Assembly (NCBI RefSeq): GCF_022539505.1
Contig: NW_025900964.1
Coordinates: 62,001-126,000 of the forward strand
DNA from: Lolium rigidum
Lineage: Eukaryota; Streptophyta; Magnoliopsida; Poales; Poaceae
DNA length: 64,000 bases
Reading direction: 5' to 3'
Part shown: positions 1 through 11,132 of the stretch, one piece after another
Layout: each line of letters opens with the position of its first letter
Position numbering within the stretch: position 1 is the stretch's first letter
The notes under the pieces: generated by a model
Databases searched by the model: none
Told to the model about the DNA's origin: nothing
Seen by the model: only the letters and a program-made list of their open reading frames with translations
Made by a program: the position numbers and the translations under genes

Positions 1-1443
1 GCTGTTTTTGGTTTCAGAAATCCTACAAAGGAAATATTCTCGGAATTGGACGAAATCAACGCCCAGGGTCCTATTTTTGCACGAAGCTTCCAGAAGACCG
101 AGGGGGAAAGGAAGTGGGGCCACGAGGCGCTGACACAACAGGGCGGCGCGGCCTGGCCCTTGGCCGCGCGACCCTAGCGTGTGGGGCCCTCGTGTGGCCC
201 CCCGCGTTGCCCTTCCGCCTACTTAAAGCCTTCGTCGCGAAACCCCCAGTACCGAGAGCCACGATACGGAAAACCTTACCGAGACGCCGCCGCCCCCAAT
301 CCCATCTCGGGGATTCTGGAGATCACCTCCGGCACCCTGCCGGAGAGGGGATTCATCTCCCGGAGGACTCTTCACCGCCATGGTCGCCTCCGGAGTGATG
401 AGTGAGTAGTTCACCCCTGGACTATGGGTCCATAGCAGTAGCTAGATGGTTGTCTTCTCCTCATGTGCTTCATTGTCGGATCTTGTGAGCTGCCTAACAT
501 GATCAAGATCATCTATCTGTAATTCTATATGTTGTGTTTGTCGGGATCCGATGGATAGAGAATACTATGTTATGTTGATTATCAATCTATTACCTATGTG
601 TTGTTTATGATCTTGCATGCTCTCCGTTATTAGTAGAGGCTCGGCCAAGTTTTTGCTCTTAACTCCAAGAGGGAGTATTTATGCTCGATAGTGGGTTCAT
701 GCCTCCATTAAATCTGGGACGAGTGACGGAAAGTTCTAAGGTTGTGGATGTGCTGTTGCCACTAGGGATAAAACATTGATGCTATGTCCGAGGATGTAGT
801 TATTGATTACATTACGCACCATACTTAATGCAATTGTCCGTTGTTTTGCAACTTAATACCGGAAGGGGTTCGGATGATAACCTCGAAGGTGGACTTTTTA
901 GGCATAGATGCATGCTGGATAGCGGTCTATGTACTTTGTCGTAATGCCCAATTAAATCTCACAATATTCATCATATCATGTTTGAGCATTGTTATGCCCT
1001 CTCTATTTGTCAATTGCCCGACTGTAATTTGTTCACCCAACATGCTATTTATCTTATGGGAGAGACACCTCTAGTGAACTGTGGACCCCGGTCCATTCTT
1101 TTACATCGAATACAATCCACTGTAATACTTGTTCTACTGTTTTCTGCAAACAATCATCATCCACACTATACATCTAATCCTTTGTTACAGCAAGCCGGTG
1201 AGATTGACAACCTCACTGTTTCGTTGGGGCAAAGTACTTTGGTTGTGTTGTGCGGGTTCCACGTTGGCGCCGGAATCCCTGGTGTTGCGCCGCACTACAT
1301 CCCGCCGCCATCAACCTTCGACGTGCTTCTTGACTCCTACTGGTTCGATTAAACCTTGGTTTCTTATCGAGGGAAACTTGCTCGCCGTGCGCATCACACC
1401 TTCCTCTTGGGGTTCCCAACGGACGTGTGAACTACACACATCA
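1..1443 (+). repeat. 5' LTR, truncated at the window edge
   Basis: This segment matches 6558-7996 over its whole length and ends in ACACATCA directly before the primer-binding region. It carries no conserved coding region; the short ORFs in it are chance frames. Confidence 0.9.
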
Positions 1444-1452
1444 AGCAAATTT

Positions 1453-1473
1453 CCAGCGCCGTTGCCGGGGAGA
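1453..1473 (+). other. Primer-binding site, tRNA-Asp type
   Basis: GCGCCGTTGCCGGGGA lies about 10 bp inside the 5' LTR. It is complementary to the 3' end of plant tRNA-Asp (ending CCCCGGCAACGGCGCCA as remembered), the primer used by Athila-like gypsy elements. The first two bases of the usual TGG are altered to CA, so priming from this copy may be impaired. Confidence 0.75.
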
Positions 1474-1696
1474 TCAAGACACGCTGCAAGGGGAGTCTCC
1501 ACAATCCAATCTCTTTACTTTGTTTTTGTCTTGCTTTATTTTATTTACTACTTTGTTTGCTGCATTATATCAAAACACAAAAAAATTAGTTGCTAGCTTT
1601 ACTTTATTTACTCTCTTGCACTCTATATCAAAAACACAAAAAAAATTAGTTACTTGCATTTATTTTATCTAGTTTGCTTTATTTACTACTGCTAAA

Positions 1697-3813
1697 ATGG
1701 CCACTCCTGAAAATACTAAGTTGTGTGACTTCACAACCACAAATAATAATGATTTCTTATGCACACCTATTGCTCCACCTGCTACTACAAGCAGAATTCT
1801 TTGAAATTAAACCTCGCTTTATTGAATCTTGTTATGCGAGAGCAATTTTCCAGTGTTAGTTCCGATGATGCTGCTGCCCATCTCAATAATTTTGTTGAAT
1901 TGTGTGAAATGCAAAAGTATAAAGATGTAGATGGTGACATTATAAAATTAAAATTGTTTCCTTTCTCTTTAAGAGCAAGAGCTAAAGATTGGTTGCTATC
2001 TCTCGCCTAAGAATAGTATTGATTCATGGACTAAATGCAAGGATGCTTTTATTGGTAGATATTATCCCCCTGCTAAAATTATATCTTTGAGAAGTATCAT
2101 AATGAATTTTAAACAATTGGATAATGAGCATGTTGCACAAGCTTGGGAAAGAATGAAATCTTTGGTTAAAAATTGCCCAACCAATGGACTGACTACTTGG
2201 ATGATCATCCAAACCTTTTATGCAGGACTGAACTTTTCTTCGCGGAACCTATTGGATTCAGCTGCTGGAGGTACCTTTATGTCCATCACTCTTGGTGAAG
2301 CAACAAAGCTCCTTGATAATATGATGATTAATTACTCCGAATGGCACACGGAAAGAGCTCCACAAGGTAAGAAGGTAAATTCTGTCGAAGAAACCTCTTC
2401 CTTGAGTGATAAGATTGATGCTATTATGTCTATGCTTGTGAATGATAGGACTAATGTTGATCCTAATAATGTTCCGTTAGCTTCATTGGTTGCCAAGAAG
2501 AACATGTTGATGTAAACTTCATTAAAAATAATAATTTCAACAACAATGCTTATCGGAACAATTCTAGTAATAACTATAGGCCATATCCTTATAATAATGG
2601 TAACGGTTATGCTAATTCTTATGGGAATTCTTACAACAATAATAGGAACACACCCCCTGGACTTGAAGCTATGCTTAAAGAATTTATTTGTACACAAACT
2701 GCTCTTAACAAATCTGTTGAGGAAAAGCTCAATAAAATTGATATTCTCGCTTCTAAGGTTGATAGTCTTGCCTCTGATGTTGATCTTTTGAAATCGAAAG
2801 TTATGCCTAATAAGGATATTGAAAATAAAATTGTTACTACAGCAAATGCCATCCAAGTTAGAATTAATGAGAATATAAGATTGATGGCCGAATTGCATGC
2901 TAGGTGGGAAAGAGAAGAAAATGAAAAACTAGCTAAAGAGAATAATGTAGCTAAAGTTTGGACTATTACCACCACTAGTAATGTTAATGATCCACATGTT
3001 GCTGCACCTCCTACTATCAATGATAAAATAATTGGTGTTGGCAATGTTACTACTCCTAGTGCAAAGCGTGCAAAATTGTCTGAAACTGCTAAAACTGCTG
3101 AAACTGCCTGTGATAAAACTGCTGAAATTTTTTCCAACATTGGGGATGATGATCCCATTGCTTTAGATTGTAATGGTTTGGATTTTGATGATTGCCACAT
3201 CTCTGAAGTTATAAAGTTCTTACAAAAACTTGCTAAGAGTCCCAATGCTAGTGCTATAAATTTAGCCTTTACAAAACATATTACAAATGCTCTCATAAAA
3301 GCTAGAGAAGAGAAACTAAAACTTGAAACTTCTATTCCTAGGAAGCTAGAGGATGGTTGGAAGCCCATCATTAAGATGAAGGTCAATAACTTTGATTGTA
3401 ATGCTTTATGTGATCTTGGTGCAAGTATTTCTGTTATGCCTAAGAAAATTTATAATATGCTTGACTTGCCACCATTGAGAAATTGTTATTTGGATGTTAA
3501 TCTTGTTGATAATGCTATAAAGAAACCTTTGGGGAGAGTTGATAATGTTCGCATTACCGTTAACAATAACCTTGTCCCCATTGATTTTGTTGTCTTGGAT
3601 ATTGAATGCAATGCATCTTGTCCCATTATATTGGGAAGACCTTTTCTTCGAACCGTTGGAGCCATCATTGATATGAAGGAAGGTAATATTAAATATCAAT
3701 TTCCTCTCAAGAAAGGTATGGAACACTTCCCTAGAAAGAGAATGAAGTTACCTTTTGATTCTATTATTAGAACAAATTATGATGTTGATGCTTCGTCTCT
3801 TGATGTTACTTGA
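1697..3813 (+). pseudogene. Retrotransposon gag-protease, frameshifted
   Basis: The likely start is ATG 1697. The frame meets TGA at 1802, resumes in another frame through 2010, returns in the first frame at 2087-2515 and shifts again at 2671-3813, so at least three indels break it. The 1759-2515 part is a retrotransposon gag domain, with conserved blocks such as AKDWLLSL and EHVAQAWERMKSLVKNC. An asparagine-rich linker and a helical, charged stretch follow. Residues from about 3390 nt on form a retroviral-type aspartic protease with ALCDLGASISVMP as the active-site region and ILGRPFL further on; the usual D-T/S-G is D-L-G, as in related plant elements. No polymerase follows. Confidence 0.85.
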
Positions 3814-6393
3814 TACACACTTTCGCGCCTAGCCGAAAGGCGTTAAAGAAAAGCGCTTATGGGAGACAACCCATGTTTTTACTACAGTACTTTTGTTTTA
3901 TATTTGAGTCTTGGAAGTTGTTTACTACTGTAGCAACCTCTCCTTATCTTAGTTTTGTGCATTGCTGTGCCAAGTAAAGTCTTTGATAGTAAGGTTCATA
4001 CTAGATTTGGATTGCTGCGCGATAGACATGCATTTCTTTGTCGTCACGAATTTCGACCTGTCTCTCTGTAGGTAGCTCAGAAAAATATGTCAATTTACGT
4101 GCGTGATCCTCAGATATGTATGCAACTTTCATTCAATTTGGGCATTTTCATTTGAGCAAGTCTGGTGCCTCAATAAAATCCATCTTTACGGACTGTTCTG
4201 TTTTGACAGATTCTGCCTTTTATTTCGCATTGCCTCTTTTGCTATGATGGATGAATTTCTTTGTTCCATTAATATCCAGTAGCTTTATGCAATGTCCGGA
4301 AGTGTTAAGAATGATTGTGTCACCTCTGAACATGTTAATTTTTATTGTGCACTAACCCTCTAATGAGTTGTTTCGAGTTTGGTGTGGAGGAAGTTTTCAA
4401 GGATCAAGAGAGGGAAATGATGCAATATGATCAAGGAGAGTGAAAGCTCTAAGCTTGGGGATGCCCCGGTGGTTCACCCCTGCATATTTTAAGAAGACTC
4501 AAGCGTCTAAGCTTGGGGATGCCCAAGGCATCCCCTTCTTCATCGACAACATTATCAGGTTCCTCCCCTGAAACTATATTTTTATTCCATCACATCTTAT
4601 GTGCTTTACTTGGAGCGCCGGTTTGTTTTTGTTTTTGTTTTGTTTGAATAAAATGGATCCTAGCATTCATTGTGTGGGAGAGAGACACGCTCCGCTGTTG
4701 CATATGGACAAATATGTCCTTAGGCTTTACTCATAGTATTCATGGCGAAGGTTGAATCTTCTTCGTTAAATTGTTATATGGTTGGAATTGGGAAATGCTA
4801 CATGTAGTAAATTCTAAAATGTCTTGAATAATTTGATACTTGGCAATTGTTGTGCTCATGTTTAAGCTCTTGCATCATATACTTTGCACCCATTAATGAA
4901 GAAACACCTAGAGCTTGCTAAATTTGGTTTGCATATTTGGTCTCTCTAAAGTCTAGATAATTTCTAGTATTGAGTTTTGAACAACAAGGAAGACGGTGTA
5001 GAGTCTTATAATGTTTACAATATGTCTTTTATGTGAGTTTTGCTGCACCGGTTCATCCTTGTGTTTGTTTCAAAATAACCTTGCTGGCCTAAACCTTGTA
5101 TCGAGAGGGAATACTTCTCATGCATCCAAAATCCTTGAGCCAACCACTATGCCATTTGTGTCCACCATACCTACCTACTACATGGTATTTCTCCGCCATT
5201 CCAAAGTAAATTGCTTGAGTGCTACCTTTAAAATTTCCATTCTTTACCTTTACAATATATAGCTCATGGGACAAATAGCTTAAAAACTATTGTGGTATTG
5301 AATATGTACTTATGCACTTTATCTCTTATTAAGTTGCTTGTTGTGCGATAACCATGCTTATGGGGACGCCATCAACTACTCTTTGTTGAATATCATGTGA
5401 GTTGCTATGCATGTCCGTCTTGTCTGAAGTAAGGGAGATCTACCACTTTAATGGTTAGAGCATGCATATTGTTAGAGAAGAACATTGGGCCGCTAACTAA
5501 AGCCATGAATCATGGTGGAAGTTTCAGTTTTGGACATATATCCTCAATCTCATATGAGAACACTAATTGTTGCTACATGCTTATGCATTAAAGAGGAGTC
5601 CATTATCTCGTTGTCCATGTTGTCCCGGTATGGATGTCTAAGTTGAGAATAATCAAAAGCGAGAAATCCAGACGAGCTTTCTCCTTAGACCTTTGTACGG
5701 GCGGCATGGAAGTACCCCTTTGTGACACTTGGTTAAAACATGTGTATTGCGATGATCCCGGTAGTCCAAGCTAATTAGGACAAGGTGCGGGCACTATTAG
5801 TATACTATGCATGAGGCTTGCAACTTGTAAGATATAATTTACATGATACATATGCTTTATTACTACCGTTGACAAAATTGTTTCTTGTTTTCAAAATAAA
5901 AGCTCTAGCACAAATATAGCAATCGATGCTTTCCTCTGCGAAGGACCTTTCTTTTACTTTTATGTTGAGTCAGTTCACCTATTTCTCTCCACCTCAAGAA
6001 GCAAACACTGGTGTGAACTGTGCATTGATTCCTACATACTTGCATATTGCGCTTGTTATATTACTCTATGTTGACAATTATCCATGAGATACACATGTTA
6101 TAAGTTGAAAGCAACCGCTGAAACTTAATCTTCCTTTGTGTTGCTTCAATACCTTTACTTTGATTTATTGCTTTATGAGTTAACTCTTATGCAAGACTTA
6201 TTGATGCTTGTCTTTAAGTACTATTCATGAAAAGTCTTTGCTTTATGATTCATTTGTTTACTCATGTCATTACCATTGTTTTGATCGCTGCATTCATTAC
6301 ATATGTTTACAATAGTATGATCAAGGTTATGATGGCATGTCACTCCAGAAATTATCTTTGTTATCGTTTACTCGCTCGGGACGAGCAGGAACT
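3814..6393 (+). other. Non-coding internal region of the gypsy element
   Basis: About 2.6 kb with no reading frame resembling reverse transcriptase, RNase H or integrase on either strand. It is AT-rich. It contains two internal copies of the polypurine-tract motif AAGCTTGGGGATGC (4451-4464 and 4509-4522), otherwise found just before the 3' LTR. Confidence 0.7.
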
Positions 6394-6407
6394 AAGCTTG
6401 GGGATGC
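6394..6407 (+). other. Polypurine tract before the 3' LTR
   Basis: AAGCTTGGGGATGC ends exactly where the LTR begins (TCGATACGTCTCC at 6408, probably a mutated TGATACGTCTCC). The solo LTR at 51117-53384, read on the minus strand, begins TGATACGTCTCC, which supports this boundary. Confidence 0.7.
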
Positions 6408-7996
6408 TCGATACGTCTCCGACGTATCGATAATTTCTTATGTTCCATGCCACATTATTGATGATATCTACATGTTTTATACACATTATATGTCGTATTT
6501 ATGCATTTTCCGGCACTAACCTATTAACGAGATGCCGAAGAGCCGCTTGCTTGTTTTCGCTGTTTTTGGTTTCAGAAATCCTACAAAGGAAATATTCTCG
6601 GAATTGGACGAAATCAACGCCCGGGGTCCTATTTTTGCACGAAGCTTCCGGAAGACCGAGGGGAAAAGAAGTGGGGCCACGAGGCGGCCAGACAACAGGG
6701 CGGCGCGGCCCGGCCCTTGGCCGCGCGGCCTCGGCGTGTGGGGCCCTCGTGTGCCCCCCCCGCGTTGCCCTTCCGCCTACTTAAAGCCTTCGTCGCGAAA
6801 CCCCGGCACCGAGAGCCACGATATGGAAAACCTTACCGAGACGCCGCCGCCAATCCCATCTCGGGGGATTCTGGAGATCACCTCCGGCACCCTGCCGGAG
6901 AGGGGATTCATCTCCCGGAGGACTCTTCACCGCCATGGTCGCCTCCGGAGTGATGAGTGAGTAGTTCACCCCCGGACTATGGGTCCATAGCAGTAGCTAG
7001 ATGGTTGTCTTCTCCTCATGTGCTTCATTGTCGGATCTTGTGAGCTGCCTAACATGATCAAGATCATCTATCCGTAATTCTATATGTTGTGTTTGTCGGG
7101 ATCCGATGGATAGAGAATACTATGTTATGTTGATTATCAATCTATTACCTATGTGTTGTTTATGATCTTGCATGCTCTCCGTTATTAGTAGAGGCTCGGC
7201 CAAGTTTTTGCTCTTAACTCCAAGAGGGAGTATTTATGCTCGATAGTGGGTTCATGCCTCCATTAAATCTGGGACGATGTGACGTAAAGTTCTAAGGTTG
7301 TGGATGTGCTGTTGTCACTAGGGATAAAACATTGATGCTATGTCCGAGGATGTAGTTATTGATTACATTACGCACCATACTTAATGCAATTGTCCGTTGT
7401 TTTGCAACTTAATACTGGAAGGGGTTCGGATGATAACCTGAAGGTGGACTTTTTAGGCATAGATGCATGCTGGATAGCGGTCTATGTACTTTGTCGTAAT
7501 GCCCAATTAAATCTCACAATATTCATCATATCATGTATGAGCATTGTTATGCCCTCTCTATTTGTCAATTGCCCGACTGTAATTTGTTCACCCAACATGC
7601 TATTTATCTTATGGGAGAGACACCTCTAGTGAATTGTGGACCCCGGTCCATTCTTTTACATCGAATACAATCCACTGCAATACTTGTTCTACCGTTTTCT
7701 GCAAACAATCATCATCCACACTATACATCTAATCCTTTGTTACAGCAAGCCGGTGAGATTGACAACCTCACTGTTTCGTTGGGGCAAAGTACTTTGGTTG
7801 TGTTGTGCAGGTTCCACGTTGGCGCCGAATCCCTGGTGTTGCGCCGCACTACATCCCGCCGCCATCAACCTTCGACGTGCTTCTTGACTCCTACTGGTTC
7901 GCTTAAACCTTGGTTTCTTACTGAGGGAAACTTGCTGCTGTGCGCATCACACCTTCCTCTTGGGGTTCCCAACGGACGTGTCAACTACACGCATCA
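6408..7996 (+). repeat. 3' LTR of the Sabrina-like element
   Basis: This 1589-bp LTR matches the truncated copy at 1-1443 and ends in ACGCATCA. Its first 200 bp and last 150 bp also match the solo LTR inside the CACTA element (51117-53384, minus strand), so both belong to one family or close relatives. Confidence 0.88.
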
Positions 7997-8077
7997 CATG
8001 GGATGCAAACATTTATCATAAACACAAAGATATAATAATAACGACTTTATTATTGCCTCTTGGGCATATCTCCAACA
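7997..8077 (-). repeat. Terminal fragment of an Angela/WIS/BARE-type copia LTR
   Basis: Read on the minus strand from 8077, this begins TGTTGGAGATATGCCC and continues with AGGCAATAATAAAG, the recognisable start of Triticeae BARE/WIS/Angela LTRs. Only 81 bp are present because the gypsy element at 1-7996 starts immediately beside it. The rest of the copia LTR is expected left of the window, which makes this the older host of the gypsy insertion. Confidence 0.8.
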
Positions 8078-8826
8078 ATATAGGCCGCGAAGTGTCGCAG
8101 CCGGCGCAAGAGTCTGAAGGAGAGGAATGCAGCGGTGGCGGCCGCCCAGCAGGCAGAGGCCGCTGCCCAAATGGCATGGCTGATGCAGGTGAAAGCCGAC
8201 GCCCACGTAGGCCTCCATACGAGCCTAGCGGAGGCCATGCTCTTCGTCAAGCAAGATAGGATCATGGGCGTCGCTCCGCCGGCCTCGTCGGTGAGCTTGA
8301 TAAGTTCCCATCTGCGTCCTGGAATGCCTGCACCCTCGTAGGTCCACGCGGCGTCGTGGTTCGCCTCCGGCACCGCGCCGGTCCACTTCAACGGGGCCCC
8401 GGTTCCCAACCTGAACCGGACGCCGAGGAGTGGTGACTCGGCCCGGCCGCGACACAGAAGATGCGACATGTCCAGAGGAGAGTATGTCGTTGCCCTGCAC
8501 CCTGTTTTAGGAAATGACACCATCTGCCCCGACGATGGATGACCCGGTACATTTGCTCTCTCTGTCGTGTGTCATTCAGCTGACGTCCGGTGATTCGTAG
8601 GCCTATTGGACGGGACGCAATGAGGGAAATATCCAGGCCATGATCTTCGTCAGCGGCTTCGTTGGCGAAGGCGGCGTCGGGAAAGGGACGCAGGATCAGT
8701 GGGCACAGACGCAGGATGGGGTGGACATCGATGGCGAACAACTGTTCCCCACCGAGCCCATGTAGGCAATAACCGTCTGCGTGATGCCGATGGGGAGGTG
8801 CCAACAGGGCATGTCCTGACCAGGGA
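8078..8826 (+). other. Degraded gene-like DNA upstream of the NAM-associated pseudogene
   Basis: GC-rich sequence with short alanine/glutamine-rich reading potential at 8135-8341 (MAAAQQAEAAAQMAW at its start) but no long frame. By memory it resembles hypothetical grass proteins that sit near Myb-like transposon-associated genes. The frame is too broken to name, and it may be part of the same dead gene that is clearer downstream. Confidence 0.35.
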
Positions 8827-9545
8827 TGATGCTGGCAAGAAGAAGGGGGAGAGCCATGGGACCTTCGGCTTCAACGACAACGAGGACAAATGTTTGTGCG
8901 ATGCGTGGGCGTGATGGCACTGGTAAGTAACGGGCATCATGATTCCATCCATCTATTTCAGCATTCAACATATCATAAACCTAACTTTTAGCTATTAGGT
9001 AGCGAGGGCATTGGAGAAGTTCAAGACAACACATAAGAAGGGCTTCTATATGGTCCATTGTTGGGAGAAGCTGAAGGATGCGCCGAAGTGGAACATTGGC
9101 TATGTGGCCTACCATGAAGCTGTCAAGAATGGGATAGCCACATTGGTCGTCGACGGCGAAGACGATGATCCTTCCCCTTCCACATCGTCCCCGGGGCCAT
9201 AAGGCTACCAAGGCCGATCTTGCCTGGGATGCATCAGCCTTTGCGTTCAGCCATACCTTGGAGAAGATCATGGACCAAAGGGACGAGAAGAAACGTCTGG
9301 AAAAAGAGGCCGCAACTGTCATCTACCTCAACCTCACCAAAGAGGTCATTGGGGTCCAAATGATGGACGTCGAGGCCAAAAAGGCAGACACCGAGGCCAA
9401 AATGCGTGACGCCGAAGCCAGGAGGATGGACGCCAAGGCCAAGATCCGGGCAGAGGACACAAGGATCATGTTGGCCGACTTTGGAAAAATAGATGACGAC
9501 ACCAGGGTCTGGTTCGTGAAGAAGCGCGTCGAAATCCGCGCGTGA
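8827..9545 (+). pseudogene. Myb/trihelix-like protein with NAM-associated C-terminal domain, broken
   Basis: Three blocks align in order with the grass family that carries a Myb-like N-terminus and a NAM-associated C-terminal domain (PF14303 type). The block at 8827-8914 contains DKCLCDAWA. A putative intron starts with GTAAGTAA near 8921 and ends in TTAG before 9001. The block at 9011-9202 contains HCWEKLKDAPKW. The block at 9165-9545 is a lysine/glutamate-rich coiled region with RGHKATKADLA and repeated EAK/DA motifs. The last two are in different frames, so a frameshift lies near 9200, and the part after CDAWA is missing. Such proteins often accompany Harbinger-type transposons, but no transposase is visible here. 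Confidence 0.65.
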
Positions 9546-9905
9546 GACGTCTGATCTGCGGCGTCATTGTCAACCACCATGGCCTCTTTTTGGACTATAT
9601 TTGCTGTTCTGGCCATGTCTGGGCACCTTTTGGACTACATTTTGTGTTGTACCTTGTGCACAATGTGATGGACTTATTTGAGACCTCAATTTGAGCTAAT
9701 ATGATGGCCATATGTTCATGATATTTGCTTGTTTCTCCTGTTTTTTGATATTCCAGAAAAAATGGTCCGCGGCCAATATGCGTCGGTCCGCTGGAGACAC
9801 CCGACGCATAACCATTTTCGCGTCCGTGGGCCGACGCAAACAATGCAGGCGGTAAATTTCGGCGTCAAAAATGTGTCGGCCCGCTGGAGATGCTCTAATG
9901 CTCTA
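9546..9905. other. 3' flank with transposon-like terminal sequence
   Basis: GTCGGTCCGCTGGAGA (9783) and GTCGGCCCGCTGGAGA (9876) are near-identical repeats, and the segment ends CTGGAGATGCTCT. On the minus strand this reads AGAGCATCTCCAGCGG, a common start of grass class II repeats. The matching left end was not found; it may have been lost when the copia LTR inserted near 8077. Confidence 0.4.
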
Positions 9906-11132
9906 GACGATGCACTTACGTATATATTCCCATTTCATTCCCATTTCGCCAGTAGTATGATTATGACACCTCTGAATCTCTGATCCCCCGTTTCACTACT
10001 ACTAGCTTACAAGATTTCTCAACATGCACCTAAGAGGCTTATAGTAGCCAGACCAGTTGACCTTTTGGATAAATACGCCATGATGAACAAAGTCCACTTT
10101 GGAGTAATGTACTCCAATGGTTCTAAAATATAAATCTCTTATGTGGACTAACATGGTCTCAAAAACATATACAGTGTGATCAATAACCACACAAAGCCAT
10201 GGTTTTTTTTTTTTGAGATACACACAAAGCCACGGGTTTAGTGGCCTGCTCTTTTCAGATCCTGTCAAGTGAAACAACACACGAGTACCGGTGGAAACCC
10301 AACATTTATCTATTGCATCACACACACAAGAAAGGAGAGTTTATCTAGCAGCAATGTACATATGTACTGGCGTGAGCATCCTTTTTTCTTCTTCTTTTGG
10401 GTCTTCCTACTGTCCACTCAATCTGAAAACAGTCACCAAAAACTACTTCGTATGGGTCTCGTTGGCAAAGGGCCTTGCGGCCCTCTTTAAGTGTTCCCTG
10501 TTTTCAGTGTCTCATGCTACTGCAATTTCTCTGATCCTAGCTTGAACAGGGACAGGAACGGGAACAGTCACCAACCACCAGCTCTGAGGATAAAAGTCAA
10601 GCCTGTTCAATAAAATAATGCCCAAGGTACAGAAGTTTTTGATCTTGAAAGAATGATGGAGTATGTATTTGACCTTGAAAGAAGCAAATGTCCTTCGAAA
10701 GATTGCTAATTGAAGTATGGACTGGTGATTCCCATCACTGACCAATAACAGTTTACTTGCTGGCGAGTTCCACAATGCTTATCCACCGAAGTGCAGCTCT
10801 GGAAACCTGGAAAGAGTCCAAATAAACTCCACAGTTAAACTTTGCTAGCGTAAACTTCACATATGTAAAATGTAGTAGGACAAATGTAAAGATAATAAAA
10901 TATACATTTTGGAAAGATAATTGATTAGTTTGGACCTACGTACTGCAGATTATTAATTGCTGGTCAATTTATTCATGCCACTTCAACAGTTGGGTAGTCC
11001 TTGTCACCCAACCACTAATTGCAATCAACGGTTTAATCATCCCTGGAGACTTTTCCCTGTAGACTTGTTCAGCAATTTTTGTCCATAGAGACAAACCAGC
11101 AGCTTCCCTCATCGATCATCTTCTCACTAGCC
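9906..11132 (+). promoter_or_regulatory. Upstream region of the NB-ARC-like gene
   Basis: No coding frame is convincing here. The part from about 10250 on matches the segment upstream of the duplicated pseudogene (about 13190-13660). An example is AAAGATAATAAAATATACATT near 10890 against the same sequence with one change near 13570. The promoter was therefore copied together with the gene. No clear TATA box was identified. Confidence 0.5.

Larger units (their letters stand above)
1..7996 (+). mobile_element. Gypsy LTR retrotransposon (Sabrina-like), gag-protease only, 5' LTR cut by window start
   Basis: Bases 1-1443 repeat as 6558-7996 with scattered substitutions and small indels, which defines two long terminal repeats. 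The left copy lacks about the first 150 bp because the window begins inside it. Between the LTRs lie a primer-binding site, a broken gag-protease reading frame and about 2.6 kb without any reverse transcriptase, RNase H or integrase signal, so this copy is non-autonomous. The gag and LTR sequence resemble the Triticeae Sabrina family from memory; that name is an inference. The left target duplication is outside the window and cannot be checked. Confidence 0.9.

Noticed and set aside
11079..11132. 18 extra N-terminal residues for the NB-ARC-like protein
   Set aside because: The family start MEVAMSAVTGEL is at 11133; the upstream ATG is in phase but probably in the leader.
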